DNA of 45,312 nt from Bacteroidales bacterium. Lineage in GTDB: Bacteria; Bacteroidota; Bacteroidia; Bacteroidales; UBA932. The notes under the pieces are model-generated. The model was not told the DNA's origin and made no database searches. It worked only from the letters and a program-made list of their open reading frames with translations. This document shows, piece after piece, positions 17,105 to 25,074 of the stretch (position 1 is the first letter of the stretch; each line of letters opens with the position of its first letter). A program made the position numbers and the translations under genes. The stretch spans positions 1 through 45,312 of the forward strand of contig JAFZGK010000088.1 in the NCBI GenBank assembly GCA_017555445.1. Reading direction: 5' to 3'.

Positions 17105-17868
17105 AGACGATGATATTTGCGGCAGGGCTTGGAACACGTCTCAAGCCGCTGACCGACAATCTTCCGAAGGCACTTGTGCCTGTCTCAGGCAAACCCCTGA
17201 TAGAACATGTGACAGCCAGGCTTGAGAATGCCGGAGTAGAGGAGGCTGTAGTGAATGTCCACCATTTTGCAGACAAGATCGAGAAATGGGTGGAAGAGTA
17301 TCATGGAAAGATGAAGTTCCACATCTCGGATGAACGTCAGGAACTTCTGGAGACCGGTGGAGGCATTCTACATGCCCGCAGATATCTTGAAGGTTGCGGT
17401 ACTTTCCTGATCCATAATGTGGATATCCTTTCCGATCTTGATATAAGAGAGTTTGCTTCAAAGGTGCGCCCGGGATCTGTTGCGACTTTGCTGGTAAGCG
17501 AACGTAAGACTACGCGATATCTTCTTTTCGACTCTGAGACGATGAGGCTTAAGGGCTGGACCAACGTCGCTACAGGTGAGGTAAGGTCTCCATATGCGGA
17601 CCTGGATCCTTCAGAATGCAGGATGCTTGCATTTTCAGGAATACACATACTCTCGGACAAGGTGTTCGAGGTTATGGATAGGTATGTGAACGATAATGGC
17701 CTGAATCAGGAAAACCCGCGCTTCCCTATAATGGATTTCTATCTGTCCGTATGTGCGGAATCAGAAATATATGGCGTGCAGGCTGAGAATCTTAATCTTG
17801 TCGATGTCGGCAAGCTCGATACCCTGCAAGAAGCAGAAGCATTTATGAGCTCCTTCTGTCGCGGATGA
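17101..17868 (+). CDS. murU: MurU-like sugar-1-phosphate nucleotidyltransferase
   Basis: 255 aa. An NTP-transferase signature, FAAGLGTRLKPLT, is at residues 6-18, followed by NLPKALVPVSGKPLIEH with the sugar-phosphate lysine region. ETGGGIL and NVDILSD (metal Asp) follow, and the C-terminal part has LNLVDVGKLDTLQEAE. Beside an AmgK-like kinase it most likely converts MurNAc-1-phosphate plus UTP to UDP-MurNAc, the recycling route that bypasses MurA. Other hexose-1-phosphate substrates cannot be ruled out from sequence. It starts within the kinase stop codon. Its last 26 bases overlap the end of the convergent lnt gene. Confidence 0.8.
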   Translation: MKTMIFAAGLGTRLKPLTDNLPKALVPVSGKPLIEHVTARLENAGVEEAVVNVHHFADKIEKWVEEYHGKMKFHISDERQELLETGGGILHARRYLEGCGTFLIHNVDILSDLDIREFASKVRPGSVATLLVSERKTTRYLLFDSETMRLKGWTNVATGEVRSPYADLDPSECRMLAFSGIHILSDKVFEVMDRYVNDNGLNQENPRFPIMDFYLSVCAESEIYGVQAENLNLVDVGKLDTLQEAEAFMSSFCRG

Positions 17869-19483
17869 TTCTTACGCAGAGCGAAAGCAGCAGGAGCATG
17901 AACATGAATGTGCAGATGCGTCCTGTGACATCTCCGTGAGCAACGAAGAATGTGATGTCTTTGCGCAGCGGAATGCTGCCCTCGATAACAGCCTGCTCCC
18001 ACCAAGGGGTAGGCTGAAGTATTTTTCCTGAAGGGCTGATTATGGCTGAAATTCCGGTGTTGGCGCATCTTGCTATTGCGCGGCGTGTCTCGATAGCGCG
18101 AAGAGATGCGTAGCTGAGATGCTGTCTGTAACCTGGAGTGTCTCCCCACCATGCGTCATTCGTGATTATGGTCATGGCCTGAGCTCCCTTGCGGACATAA
18201 TCGGTGTAATACTCTCCATATACTGACTCATAGCATACTGCACTTCCGATCGGAATGTTGGTGCCGGACTCGTTTTCACGCACGTGAAGAAGACTGACTT
18301 CATCCTGTCCGACACATCTTCCCATAATGCCTCCAAGCATGTCGTCTATCTTGCAGAATAAGGCGGGGTAAGGAGTCTTTTCAACTGCCACCACTAGCTT
18401 GCTCTTATGGAATATTTCCGTGCGTGCTGTGCCGTCTATCATCAGGGCGGAGTTGTGCGCCTCGACCCAGAGTCCGTCCTGAACCTTTCTTGCTGTGTGT
18501 GATGGAGCTCCTGTTGACTGGATGTACTCGAAAGTCGATGCTCCGAACAGCATGTTCACTCCCGGATACTTCTTGAGCAGGGATGTGAATCTTCTCCATG
18601 TGATACTGCGTGCGTATTCTCCGCAGATCATACCGCTTGTAAAGGTCTCAGGAGCAACCACAAGCATAGGCTCTGAAGTCTGGCGCGACTGGAGAGCTGA
18701 AACCATCTGTGCTTCAAGAATGGCATTCTGCTGATCCTGTGTCATCGCCTGGAACTTGTTATACGGATCTATGTTAGGCTGTACGATGAGTACCGGCAGC
18801 TGCTTTCCTTCTGACATGGCATCCTTGTAATTCTTTCCTATGAAAGCTGAGATGATGAAAGGAGATATGAGGATGAGGCAATAGCCTGCCAACGCGGCTG
18901 TCTGAGCCTTGATGTTCCATCGGAAGAAACGTCCGTCAGAAAGAGATACCAAAAGTCCGAAGAGACCGAGGTTACAGGCCCATATCCAGAGCGAGCCTCC
19001 GAGAGCTCCTGTGATTTCATACCACTGGATTGCCCAAGTAGTGCGTGCGAATGAGTTTCCAAGTACAAGCCAAGGCCATGAGATTTCAGCATCAAAATAA
19101 AATCTTTCCCATGCTATCCATGTGAATGCCAGGAATATATATGGCAATGAACCTTTGAATTTCTTTTTGCTTACCCTGAACAGTCCGAAAACTATTGACA
19201 TCTGGAGAGAGTTGGCCAGTACTGCAAAGATTCCTCCTCCGACAGTGGCGTTGCACACCCAGAACGTGGTGATTGCATTCCAGAGAACAAAAGCTGTATA
19301 ATGATATTTCCATACTTTTTTCTTGCCGAGAAGATCAGCTACCCTGTCCATGCAGAGCAATGGAACGATGCCGAAGAGTGCCAGGAAACCTGTGTGCGGT
19401 ATGAGGAATGGAACGGACATCATGACTGCAAAGAGCAGTACGAGTCCCCATAGAAGCGTGTTTTCTTTTTTCATTTTCACCAT
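17843..19483 (-). CDS. lnt: Apolipoprotein N-acyltransferase
   Basis: 546 aa from ATG 19483 (a second ATG at 19474 is possible). About six to seven membrane helices fill residues 1-220, followed by a periplasmic nitrilase-like domain. Catalytic residues are visible: E279 in VVAPETF, K360 in FHKSKLV and C417 in SAVCYES; a last helix lies near the C-terminus. Lnt adds the third acyl chain to the N-terminal cysteine of lipoproteins. The longer reading frame back to 19672 would cross the divergent lysE start and is rejected. The gene converges on murU with a 26-base overlap and no intervening terminator. Confidence 0.92.
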   Translation of the reverse strand: MVKMKKENTLLWGLVLLFAVMMSVPFLIPHTGFLALFGIVPLLCMDRVADLLGKKKVWKYHYTAFVLWNAITTFWVCNATVGGGIFAVLANSLQMSIVFGLFRVSKKKFKGSLPYIFLAFTWIAWERFYFDAEISWPWLVLGNSFARTTWAIQWYEITGALGGSLWIWACNLGLFGLLVSLSDGRFFRWNIKAQTAALAGYCLILISPFIISAFIGKNYKDAMSEGKQLPVLIVQPNIDPYNKFQAMTQDQQNAILEAQMVSALQSRQTSEPMLVVAPETFTSGMICGEYARSITWRRFTSLLKKYPGVNMLFGASTFEYIQSTGAPSHTARKVQDGLWVEAHNSALMIDGTARTEIFHKSKLVVAVEKTPYPALFCKIDDMLGGIMGRCVGQDEVSLLHVRENESGTNIPIGSAVCYESVYGEYYTDYVRKGAQAMTIITNDAWWGDTPGYRQHLSYASLRAIETRRAIARCANTGISAIISPSGKILQPTPWWEQAVIEGSIPLRKDITFFVAHGDVTGRICTFMFMLLLLSLCVRIIRDRRSS

Positions 19484-19509
19484 GTGAGGATTGTCATATA
19501 ATCTGCAGA

Positions 19510-19517
19510 CAAAGATA
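19510..19517 (-). promoter_or_regulatory. -7 promoter box of lnt
   Basis: The minus strand reads TATCTTTG, an exact TAnnTTTG match, 26 bases before the ATG at 19483. It lies only 14 bases from the opposing lysE box, so the two polymerase sites overlap and probably compete. Confidence 0.55.
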
Positions 19518-19531
19518 TGAATTATTTTACT

Positions 19532-19539
19532 TACCTTTG
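19532..19539 (+). promoter_or_regulatory. -7 promoter box of the lysE-rluD operon
   Basis: TACCTTTG matches TAnnTTTG. It lies 28 bases before the chosen ATG at 19568 and rules out the in-frame ATG at 19517, which would sit upstream of the transcription start. Faces the lnt promoter box. Confidence 0.55.
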
Positions 19540-19567
19540 TATGTTTTTGAATAAGGAAAAAAGGATT

Positions 19568-20215
19568 ATGATTCTGGACATGCTCAAAGGTTTCATGGTG
19601 GGAATGTGCGCGTCTGCTCCGATAGGGCCGATAGCTATCCTCGTTGTGCAGAAATCCTTGAGCAAGGGACACAAGGCAGGCTTTGTTTCAGGGCTTGGAG
19701 CAAGTGTCGTGGATACGTTCTATGCCTTCATTGCAATCTTTGCCCTTGCCTTTGCCCAGAAGCTGCTCGCAGAACACCAGACGCTGATTCTGATCGTTGG
19801 AGGATTGGTGCTTGCTGCTGTAGGAATCTCGATGGCCTTTTCGGATCCGTTCAGAAAGATGAAGGCGGATGGTGACTCTTCTGTCTCTCCAAAGGATTTC
19901 GGTCAGGCTGTGGCGATGGGTCTTTCCAACCCGATGGCCATATTCGTGATGTTCACTCTCTTTGCATTTTTCGGACTTGCCAAGACAAGTCCTCAGGACT
20001 GGAGAGTGGCACCGATCATTCTTTCCGTAAGCCTTGGTTCCGTTACATACTGGTTCACAATGTCGTGGGTTCTCAGCCGTTTCCGTGCGAAGTTCAGGAT
20101 GAGGACAATATTGTGGATCAGCAGGATAACAGGAGCTATAATCGTGATAATAGGAACCGCATTGCTTGGACAGGGACTCTTCAATGTCATCTTCCATGGA
20201 ATGCCAATAATTTAG
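19568..20215 (+). CDS. LysE/RhtB family exporter
   Basis: 215 aa integral membrane protein with about six helices. The N-terminal CASAPIGPIAILVVQKSLSK and SGLGASVVDTFYAF match the LysE family start (PGP-type motif, here PIGP, followed by a helix). These proteins export amino acids or similar small solutes; the substrate is not determined. The ATG at 19568 was chosen because it sits behind the promoter and begins at the family start. It leads a tight plus-strand operon: four bases to the DUF362 gene, then the PASTA and RluD genes. Confidence 0.82.
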   Translation: MILDMLKGFMVGMCASAPIGPIAILVVQKSLSKGHKAGFVSGLGASVVDTFYAFIAIFALAFAQKLLAEHQTLILIVGGLVLAAVGISMAFSDPFRKMKADGDSSVSPKDFGQAVAMGLSNPMAIFVMFTLFAFFGLAKTSPQDWRVAPIILSVSLGSVTYWFTMSWVLSRFRAKFRMRTILWISRITGAIIVIIGTALLGQGLFNVIFHGMPII

Positions 20216-20219
20216 TGAT

Positions 20220-21362
20220 ATGGAAACTTCTAAAGTGTTTTTCACAGACCTCAGGACTGTGCCGGGAAACGATCTCCTTACAAAATTGGAACGCCTCATC
20301 CGTAAAGCAGGCATAGGTGACATCGACTTTGACGGCAAGTTCACTGCAATCAAGATTCATTTCGGCGAGCCAGGTAACCTTGCCTATATCCGTCCGAACT
20401 ATGCTGCCCGCGTGGTGGATGTAGTGCGTTCTCTCGGAGGCAAGCCATTCCTGACAGACAGTAATACCCTCTATTCTGGAGGACGTTCAAACGCTGTGGA
20501 TCATATCAATGCAGCAAATGAAAACGGATTCAACAGAATCGGTGCACATGCGGATGTGATCATCGCTGACGGTCTTAAGGGTACTGACTACAAGGAAGTT
20601 CCATGCGGAGGAGAATATTGCCCGTCACCTAAGATCGGAGCCGCAATCGCTGATGCGGATGTGGTGATATCGATGAATCATTTCAAGGGTCATGAGCAGA
20701 GCGGCTTCGGCGGTGCGCTCAAGAATCTCGGAATGGGTTCTGCATGCGTGGGTGGCAAGCTCGAGCTTCATTCTTCGTCTCAGCCTCAGATCGATCTTGA
20801 GCATTGTATCGGTTGCAAGGTCTGTGAAAAGTATTGCCGTCACGAGGCGGTGAAGGTAGTTGACAGAAAAGCTGTCATCGACTATGACAAATGTGTGGGA
20901 TGCGGTCAGTGTGTGGCTGTGTGCCAGCATTCGGGTGCTGTCGTGAAGGATTATGATACATCAGAGGTTCTCAACTGCAAGATTGCTGAATATGCTCAGG
21001 CTGTAGTTAAGGACAAGTCTTCATTTCATATCAGCTTCATAATGAATGTGTCTCCGAACTGCGACTGCTGGAATCACAATGATGCAGCCATCGTTCCTGA
21101 CCTTGGAATTGCTGCATCTTTCGACCCTGTCGCCCTCGACTGTGCATGTGCCGACCTCGTGATGGCTGCTCCGAGTCTTCATGGAAATGCTATTTCTGAC
21201 AAGGATGAGGCTCATGGACATGACTGCGGCTGTTCGCACCATCATCGCGGTGATGACAAGTTCCGTATCGTTCACCCTGATACAAACTGGCAGGCAGGTG
21301 TCGAGCATGGAGAGAAGATAGGTCTCGGCCGTCGTGCATACGAATTGATAAAAGTTAAATAA
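20220..21362 (+). CDS. DUF362 protein with two 4Fe-4S clusters
   Basis: 380 aa. Residues ~1-190 and ~245-325 form the DUF362 part (KIHFGEPGN; MNHFKGHEQSGFGG). A ferredoxin module is inserted at 192-240 with two complete cluster motifs: C196, C199, C202, C206 and C225, C228, C231, C235. A probably disordered loop at 327-346 is rich in His, Cys and Asp (HGHDCGCSHHH, 332-342), an unusual metal-binding-like addition. No signal peptide, so cytoplasmic. DUF362 ferredoxin proteins are common in anaerobes, but the reaction is unknown. It lies in an operon with lysE, a PASTA protein and RluD. Confidence 0.85.
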   Translation: METSKVFFTDLRTVPGNDLLTKLERLIRKAGIGDIDFDGKFTAIKIHFGEPGNLAYIRPNYAARVVDVVRSLGGKPFLTDSNTLYSGGRSNAVDHINAANENGFNRIGAHADVIIADGLKGTDYKEVPCGGEYCPSPKIGAAIADADVVISMNHFKGHEQSGFGGALKNLGMGSACVGGKLELHSSSQPQIDLEHCIGCKVCEKYCRHEAVKVVDRKAVIDYDKCVGCGQCVAVCQHSGAVVKDYDTSEVLNCKIAEYAQAVVKDKSSFHISFIMNVSPNCDCWNHNDAAIVPDLGIAASFDPVALDCACADLVMAAPSLHGNAISDKDEAHGHDCGCSHHHRGDDKFRIVHPDTNWQAGVEHGEKIGLGRRAYELIKVK

Positions 21363-21364
21363 TA

Positions 21365-22204
21365 ATGGCAGAAAAGAAGGTAAAGAAAGGTTTCTTCAGT
21401 AACTGGATTGTGCGCAATCTGCTGATAGCCTTTGGAATAGTGGTAGTGTTGATTGCAGGAGCAATCATATTTCTGAATGTTGTGACCAAGCATAATCAGG
21501 AACTTGTCGTGCCTGATTTCACAAATATGAGTGTTGAGGAAGCTGTCATTCTTGCTGATGAGGCTGGAATGAGGGTCGAGGTTACAGACTCAGTGTTTGT
21601 GAAGAGAATGCAGAAAGGAGCTGTCTACAGACAGAATCCTGCGGCCGGAGATAAAGTCAAGAGCGGTCGACGTATTGTGTTGACCATCAATGCAGTGAAT
21701 CCAAAGAAACTGACCATGCCAAACCTTATTGGCTACTCGATGCGTCAGGCAAAGGCTGAGATTCTTTCCCGTGGTCTTGTTCTTGGCAAGCTCATCTATG
21801 AGCCGGATATGGCTACTAACAATGTTCTCAAGCAGCTCTACAAGGGCGAAGAGATCGAGCCGGGTACCCAGATAGAGAGCGAATCAGTGATCGACCTGGT
21901 GGTAGGACTCAACAATATAGATAACAGGACATTTGTTCCCGACGTATACGGACTTAAGAACAACAGAGCGGTAGAGACAGTTCAGGATCATTCGCTCAAT
22001 GTAAAGTCTTTGAGATTCGATACTACTGTTAAGGATTATGATGACAGCCTCGATGCAGTGGTGTACAGACAGGTTCCAGAGCCATCTGACAGCATATCTG
22101 TAGGAATGGGTGATGACGTGGTGCTTTATCTTACCACTGACAAGTCTAAAGTGCCTGTAAGAGTAACTGAATTACCTAAGGAAGATGGAGCAGAAGTACT
22201 TTGA
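21365..22204 (+). CDS. Membrane-anchored PASTA-domain protein
   Basis: 279 aa. A short basic cytoplasmic tail (MAEKKVKKGFFSN), one membrane helix (about 18-39), then three PASTA repeats at about 45-110 (VVPDFTNMSVEEA), 113-186 (TMPNLIGYSMRQAKAE) and 189-260 (FVPDVYGLKNNRAVE). No kinase domain, unlike Gram-positive PASTA kinases. PASTA domains often bind peptidoglycan or its precursors, so a cell-wall-related role in the periplasm is plausible. Two bases separate it from the DUF362 gene, and its last 20 bases overlap the start of rluD, indicating coupled translation. Confidence 0.88.
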   Translation: MAEKKVKKGFFSNWIVRNLLIAFGIVVVLIAGAIIFLNVVTKHNQELVVPDFTNMSVEEAVILADEAGMRVEVTDSVFVKRMQKGAVYRQNPAAGDKVKSGRRIVLTINAVNPKKLTMPNLIGYSMRQAKAEILSRGLVLGKLIYEPDMATNNVLKQLYKGEEIEPGTQIESESVIDLVVGLNNIDNRTFVPDVYGLKNNRAVETVQDHSLNVKSLRFDTTVKDYDDSLDAVVYRQVPEPSDSISVGMGDDVVLYLTTDKSKVPVRVTELPKEDGAEVL

Positions 22205-23294
22205 TTTTGAAGATGCACCTTTAGAGGATTTCGACGCGTCCCGTGCAGGGGACGAGGTGGCATATGAGGATGAGCAGCAGGAGATGTTCGAGCATTACCG
22301 TTTCGACATTTCTGCCGGTCAGGTGCCGATGCGTGTCGACAAGTATCTTTCGACCCATATGGAATATACCTCGCGTCATCGTATTCAGCTTGCGATAAAA
22401 GCGGAATATATCCGTGTCAATGACAAGATCGTAAAGGCCAATTATGTTATCCGTCCGGGTGATGTCGTGAAGTTTGTAATGCCTTACCAGCGTCGAGGAC
22501 TTGAGATTCTTCCTGAAGATATTCCGTTGAATATAGTTCATGAGGATGATGACGTGCTTGTTCTTAATAAGGAGGCCGGCATGGTTGTCCATCCTGGTCA
22601 TGGCCATTTTTCCGGAACGCTTGTCAATGCCTTGGCTCATCATCTCGGCATATCGCAAGGTCCGGATGCTGAGGATGAAAGAATGGGTGTGCTTGTTCAC
22701 CGAATCGACAAGGATACTTCAGGTCTTCTTGTTGTAGCCAAGAATGATGAAGCTCAGCTTGACCTGGCAAAGCAGTTTTTCGTCCATTCTATCGAGAGAC
22801 GTTATGTGGCCATCGTATGGGGTAATCTTAAGGAAGACGAAGGCACTATCATCGGAAACATCGGACGAGACCCTAATGACAGGATGCGTTTCAAGGTGTT
22901 CCCGGAGGGAGATCATGGAAAGCATGCAGTAACTCACTATAAGGTTCTTGAGCGCTTCGGATATGTGACAGTAGTCGAGTGCCGCCTTGAAACCGGTCGT
23001 ACCCATCAGATCCGTGTGCATTTCAACTGGATCGGTCATCCGCTTTTCAATGACGAGCGTTATGATGGCTCTGAGATCCGCAAGGGTACTATCTATGCGA
23101 AGTATCGTCAGTTCATTGAGAACTGCTTCAAGCTTCTTCCGAGACAGGCTCTTCACGCAAAGACTCTCGGATTCGTGCATCCGCGTACAAAGCAGATGGT
23201 GCGTTTCGATTCGCCACTCCCGCCTGACATGCAGGCGCTCATCGACAAGTGGCGTAAATACGCAGAGAACATGACGGTGGTTCAGGACGAATAA
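22185..23294 (+). CDS. rluD: 23S rRNA pseudouridine synthase, RluD type
   Basis: 369 aa. An acidic extension of about 38 residues (FDFEDAPLEDFD) precedes an S4 RNA-binding domain (about 48-108; VPMRVDKYLSTHM). The RluA-family catalytic domain has HRIDKDTSG at 172-180 with the catalytic aspartate D175, then ETGRTHQIRVH and a C-terminal HAKTLGFVHP. RluD isomerises uridines in helix 69 of 23S rRNA; the exact targets are family inference. The start lies inside the PASTA gene. Just past its stop is palindromic element copy 1, which fills the gap to the convergent FadL-like gene. Confidence 0.92.
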   Translation: MEQKYFDFEDAPLEDFDASRAGDEVAYEDEQQEMFEHYRFDISAGQVPMRVDKYLSTHMEYTSRHRIQLAIKAEYIRVNDKIVKANYVIRPGDVVKFVMPYQRRGLEILPEDIPLNIVHEDDDVLVLNKEAGMVVHPGHGHFSGTLVNALAHHLGISQGPDAEDERMGVLVHRIDKDTSGLLVVAKNDEAQLDLAKQFFVHSIERRYVAIVWGNLKEDEGTIIGNIGRDPNDRMRFKVFPEGDHGKHAVTHYKVLERFGYVTVVECRLETGRTHQIRVHFNWIGHPLFNDERYDGSEIRKGTIYAKYRQFIENCFKLLPRQALHAKTLGFVHPRTKQMVRFDSPLPPDMQALIDKWRKYAENMTVVQDE

Positions 23295-23303
23295 CCATTT
23301 CTG

Positions 23304-23411
23304 AAAACAATACTGACCATTTTTGAAACAATCCCTCCCACTCTTCGGAGTGGGCCCCTCCCTCTGCGGCCAGAGGGGTAGCACGGTTTCAAAAATGGTC
23401 AGTATTGTTTT
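23304..23411. repeat. Palindromic intergenic element, copy 1 (26-bp perfect arms, two-hairpin core)
   Basis: Outer arms 23304-23329 and 23386-23411 are perfect 26-base inverted repeats (start AAAACAATACTGACC). The 56-base core holds two further hairpins: CCCACTC-TTCG-GAGTGGG with a UUCG-type tetraloop, and CCCTCT-GCGGCC-AGAGGG. The right arm runs into a T-tract (seven T), so on the plus strand it would act as a strong terminator for rluD; on the minus strand only four T follow. The core shares ATCCCTCCCAC, GGGCCCCTCCC and CACGGTTT with copy 2 at 43275-43385. It lies between convergent rluD and the FadL-like gene. Confidence 0.9.
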
Positions 23412-23424
23412 TTTAATTATCCGT

Positions 23425-25053
23425 CTAGAATCTGAATCCGAATGTAAGGAGAGCCTTCCAGAGGGATCGGGTAGTCGCAAGTTCCGGAACCGGTTCGAGG
23501 ACATAACCTTCTGAATCGAAGATGTAGTCTTCATACGGCATGATGTACTGCTTAGGAAGAAGGGTGGTCCTGAGTGCGAAATCTGCAAAGAACGAGCCCT
23601 TTGAGCTGTAGCCAAGGCCGACTGAGAAGTTCTGTGTCCTTTCAGGGACAAGGTCGTTGCCCCATGAATCGATCTTCTCGGCGCCTGTGGTGAGACCATA
23701 GCCTGCTCGGATTGCGACACTGCTTACAGGTTTCACTTCAAGGCCGGCTCTGAGCATGTGAGATATGCCGAAACGCTCTCTGATGTCTGTGTTCACATCT
23801 TCGAAGTAATCCCTGTCGTAGCTGTCTGTGCTATATTTCATTGTGCCATAATCCGCAAGCTCATAATCTACGCTGAGGATCGCGAAGTTCATGAGGGTGT
23901 AGGCAGCGCCGAAGTTTGCTCTGAATGGCGAACGCATCATATATCTGTAGCTTCCGGTAGGACTGTAAGCTGTGCTGTTATATGATCTGTCAGAGAAGTT
24001 TGTCTCTCCATCTTCATACCATGTCTCGTCGATAGTGTTGACAGTCGGTGTCTGGATTGCGCCTCCGAACCTGAGACCGAAACCTGGTGTGAGAATGAAT
24101 CCGATCTTTGCAAATGCTCCTGATCCGCTGGCACTATAGCTGTTCTTGTACTTCATGCTGTCGAAATAGATGGTCTCTCCTGAATCAAGACCGATTTCGA
24201 AGTCAGAAGGGTCGATGGCAGTCTCCTTGAAATACCAGTTCTCATCATATTGGAACTGACTGAATCCTACATTTGCTCCTATATAGAGAAGATCAGAAAT
24301 GTTGGCGCTGAAGTTCACTATATATTCGTTCTTGCTGCCGTTTACATTCTTTCCATAACTCTGGTCGATCGGACCTGCAAGGGCGATGTCGTATCCGCCG
24401 GAATTCTCATATATGCCTTCAGATGCACCTACATACTCGTCGTCGAAGCCTCCGAAAGGTGATATCATTCCGCTCTGATAACCTACAACTGATCTCCAGT
24501 CATAATAGTCATATGCGTCAGCAGCTCCAAGTCCATCGGCAGGAAGTCCGCTCGATGCCGCAGCGACAGCTCCCATGAATGTTGTGGTCGCATTGGTTCC
24601 GTTGGCGTAGATATCTTCGTTCCATCCGTTGGTCTTGTTCACAATGAATCCCAGGCTCATGTTCTTTACTCCTGATGTCCTGTTTGTATCCCAGTTCAAG
24701 GTGAAACCGAGGTTAGGCATCGAGAATTTGCTGGCAGTGCTTCTCATCTTCCTTTCGAAGTAGGGAAGGTCTCCGTTGTCGTATGGCGATACACCTTGAG
24801 TGGTATTTGCCGAGATGGTGAGTCCCGGAGTGATAGTGACCTGAGAATATTTTGCTACCGCGCTACCTGCAGGGTTGATAGTGACAGCTCCAAGATCTCC
24901 ACCCAAAGCAGTGAAGGCATTACCCATCGCCACCGATCTCGCTGTCCCCTCATAGTTGTTTTCGCTATACCTCAATGCGTCGTAGGCTGTCTGAGCATAG
25001 GCTCCGGCCACTGACATCGCAGCAAGCAAAATTGTCATTGCTGTCTTTTTCAT
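23425..25053 (-). CDS. FadL/OmpP1-like outer-membrane transport protein
   Basis: 542 aa with a signal peptide (MKKTAMTILLAAMSVAGAYA). The N-terminal ARSVAMGNAFTALGGDLGAV and INPAGSA match the plug/hatch start of OmpP1/FadL/TodX proteins. The rest is beta-barrel-like with many Tyr/Gly strands, and the C-terminus ends in F (LLTFGFRF), the usual outer-membrane insertion signal. Such proteins pass hydrophobic compounds across the outer membrane; the cargo is unknown. It lies 21 bases downstream of the Tyr/Trp-rich lipoprotein gene and is probably co-transcribed with it. Confidence 0.87.
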   Translation of the reverse strand: MKKTAMTILLAAMSVAGAYAQTAYDALRYSENNYEGTARSVAMGNAFTALGGDLGAVTINPAGSAVAKYSQVTITPGLTISANTTQGVSPYDNGDLPYFERKMRSTASKFSMPNLGFTLNWDTNRTSGVKNMSLGFIVNKTNGWNEDIYANGTNATTTFMGAVAAASSGLPADGLGAADAYDYYDWRSVVGYQSGMISPFGGFDDEYVGASEGIYENSGGYDIALAGPIDQSYGKNVNGSKNEYIVNFSANISDLLYIGANVGFSQFQYDENWYFKETAIDPSDFEIGLDSGETIYFDSMKYKNSYSASGSGAFAKIGFILTPGFGLRFGGAIQTPTVNTIDETWYEDGETNFSDRSYNSTAYSPTGSYRYMMRSPFRANFGAAYTLMNFAILSVDYELADYGTMKYSTDSYDRDYFEDVNTDIRERFGISHMLRAGLEVKPVSSVAIRAGYGLTTGAEKIDSWGNDLVPERTQNFSVGLGYSSKGSFFADFALRTTLLPKQYIMPYEDYIFDSEGYVLEPVPELATTRSLWKALLTFGFRF

Positions 25054-25074
25054 ATCGTGTGATTTAAATTGTTC

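Noticed and set aside
19484..19672. N-terminal extension of Lnt by 63 residues
   Set aside because: It would overlap the divergent lysE start and lie upstream of the lnt promoter box; the added residues are not Lnt-like.
22719..23720. Long minus-strand open frame of 333 codons
   Set aside because: It runs antisense through rluD, across the palindromic element and into the FadL-like gene; the product has no recognisable domain, and the genes on the proper strands are clear.
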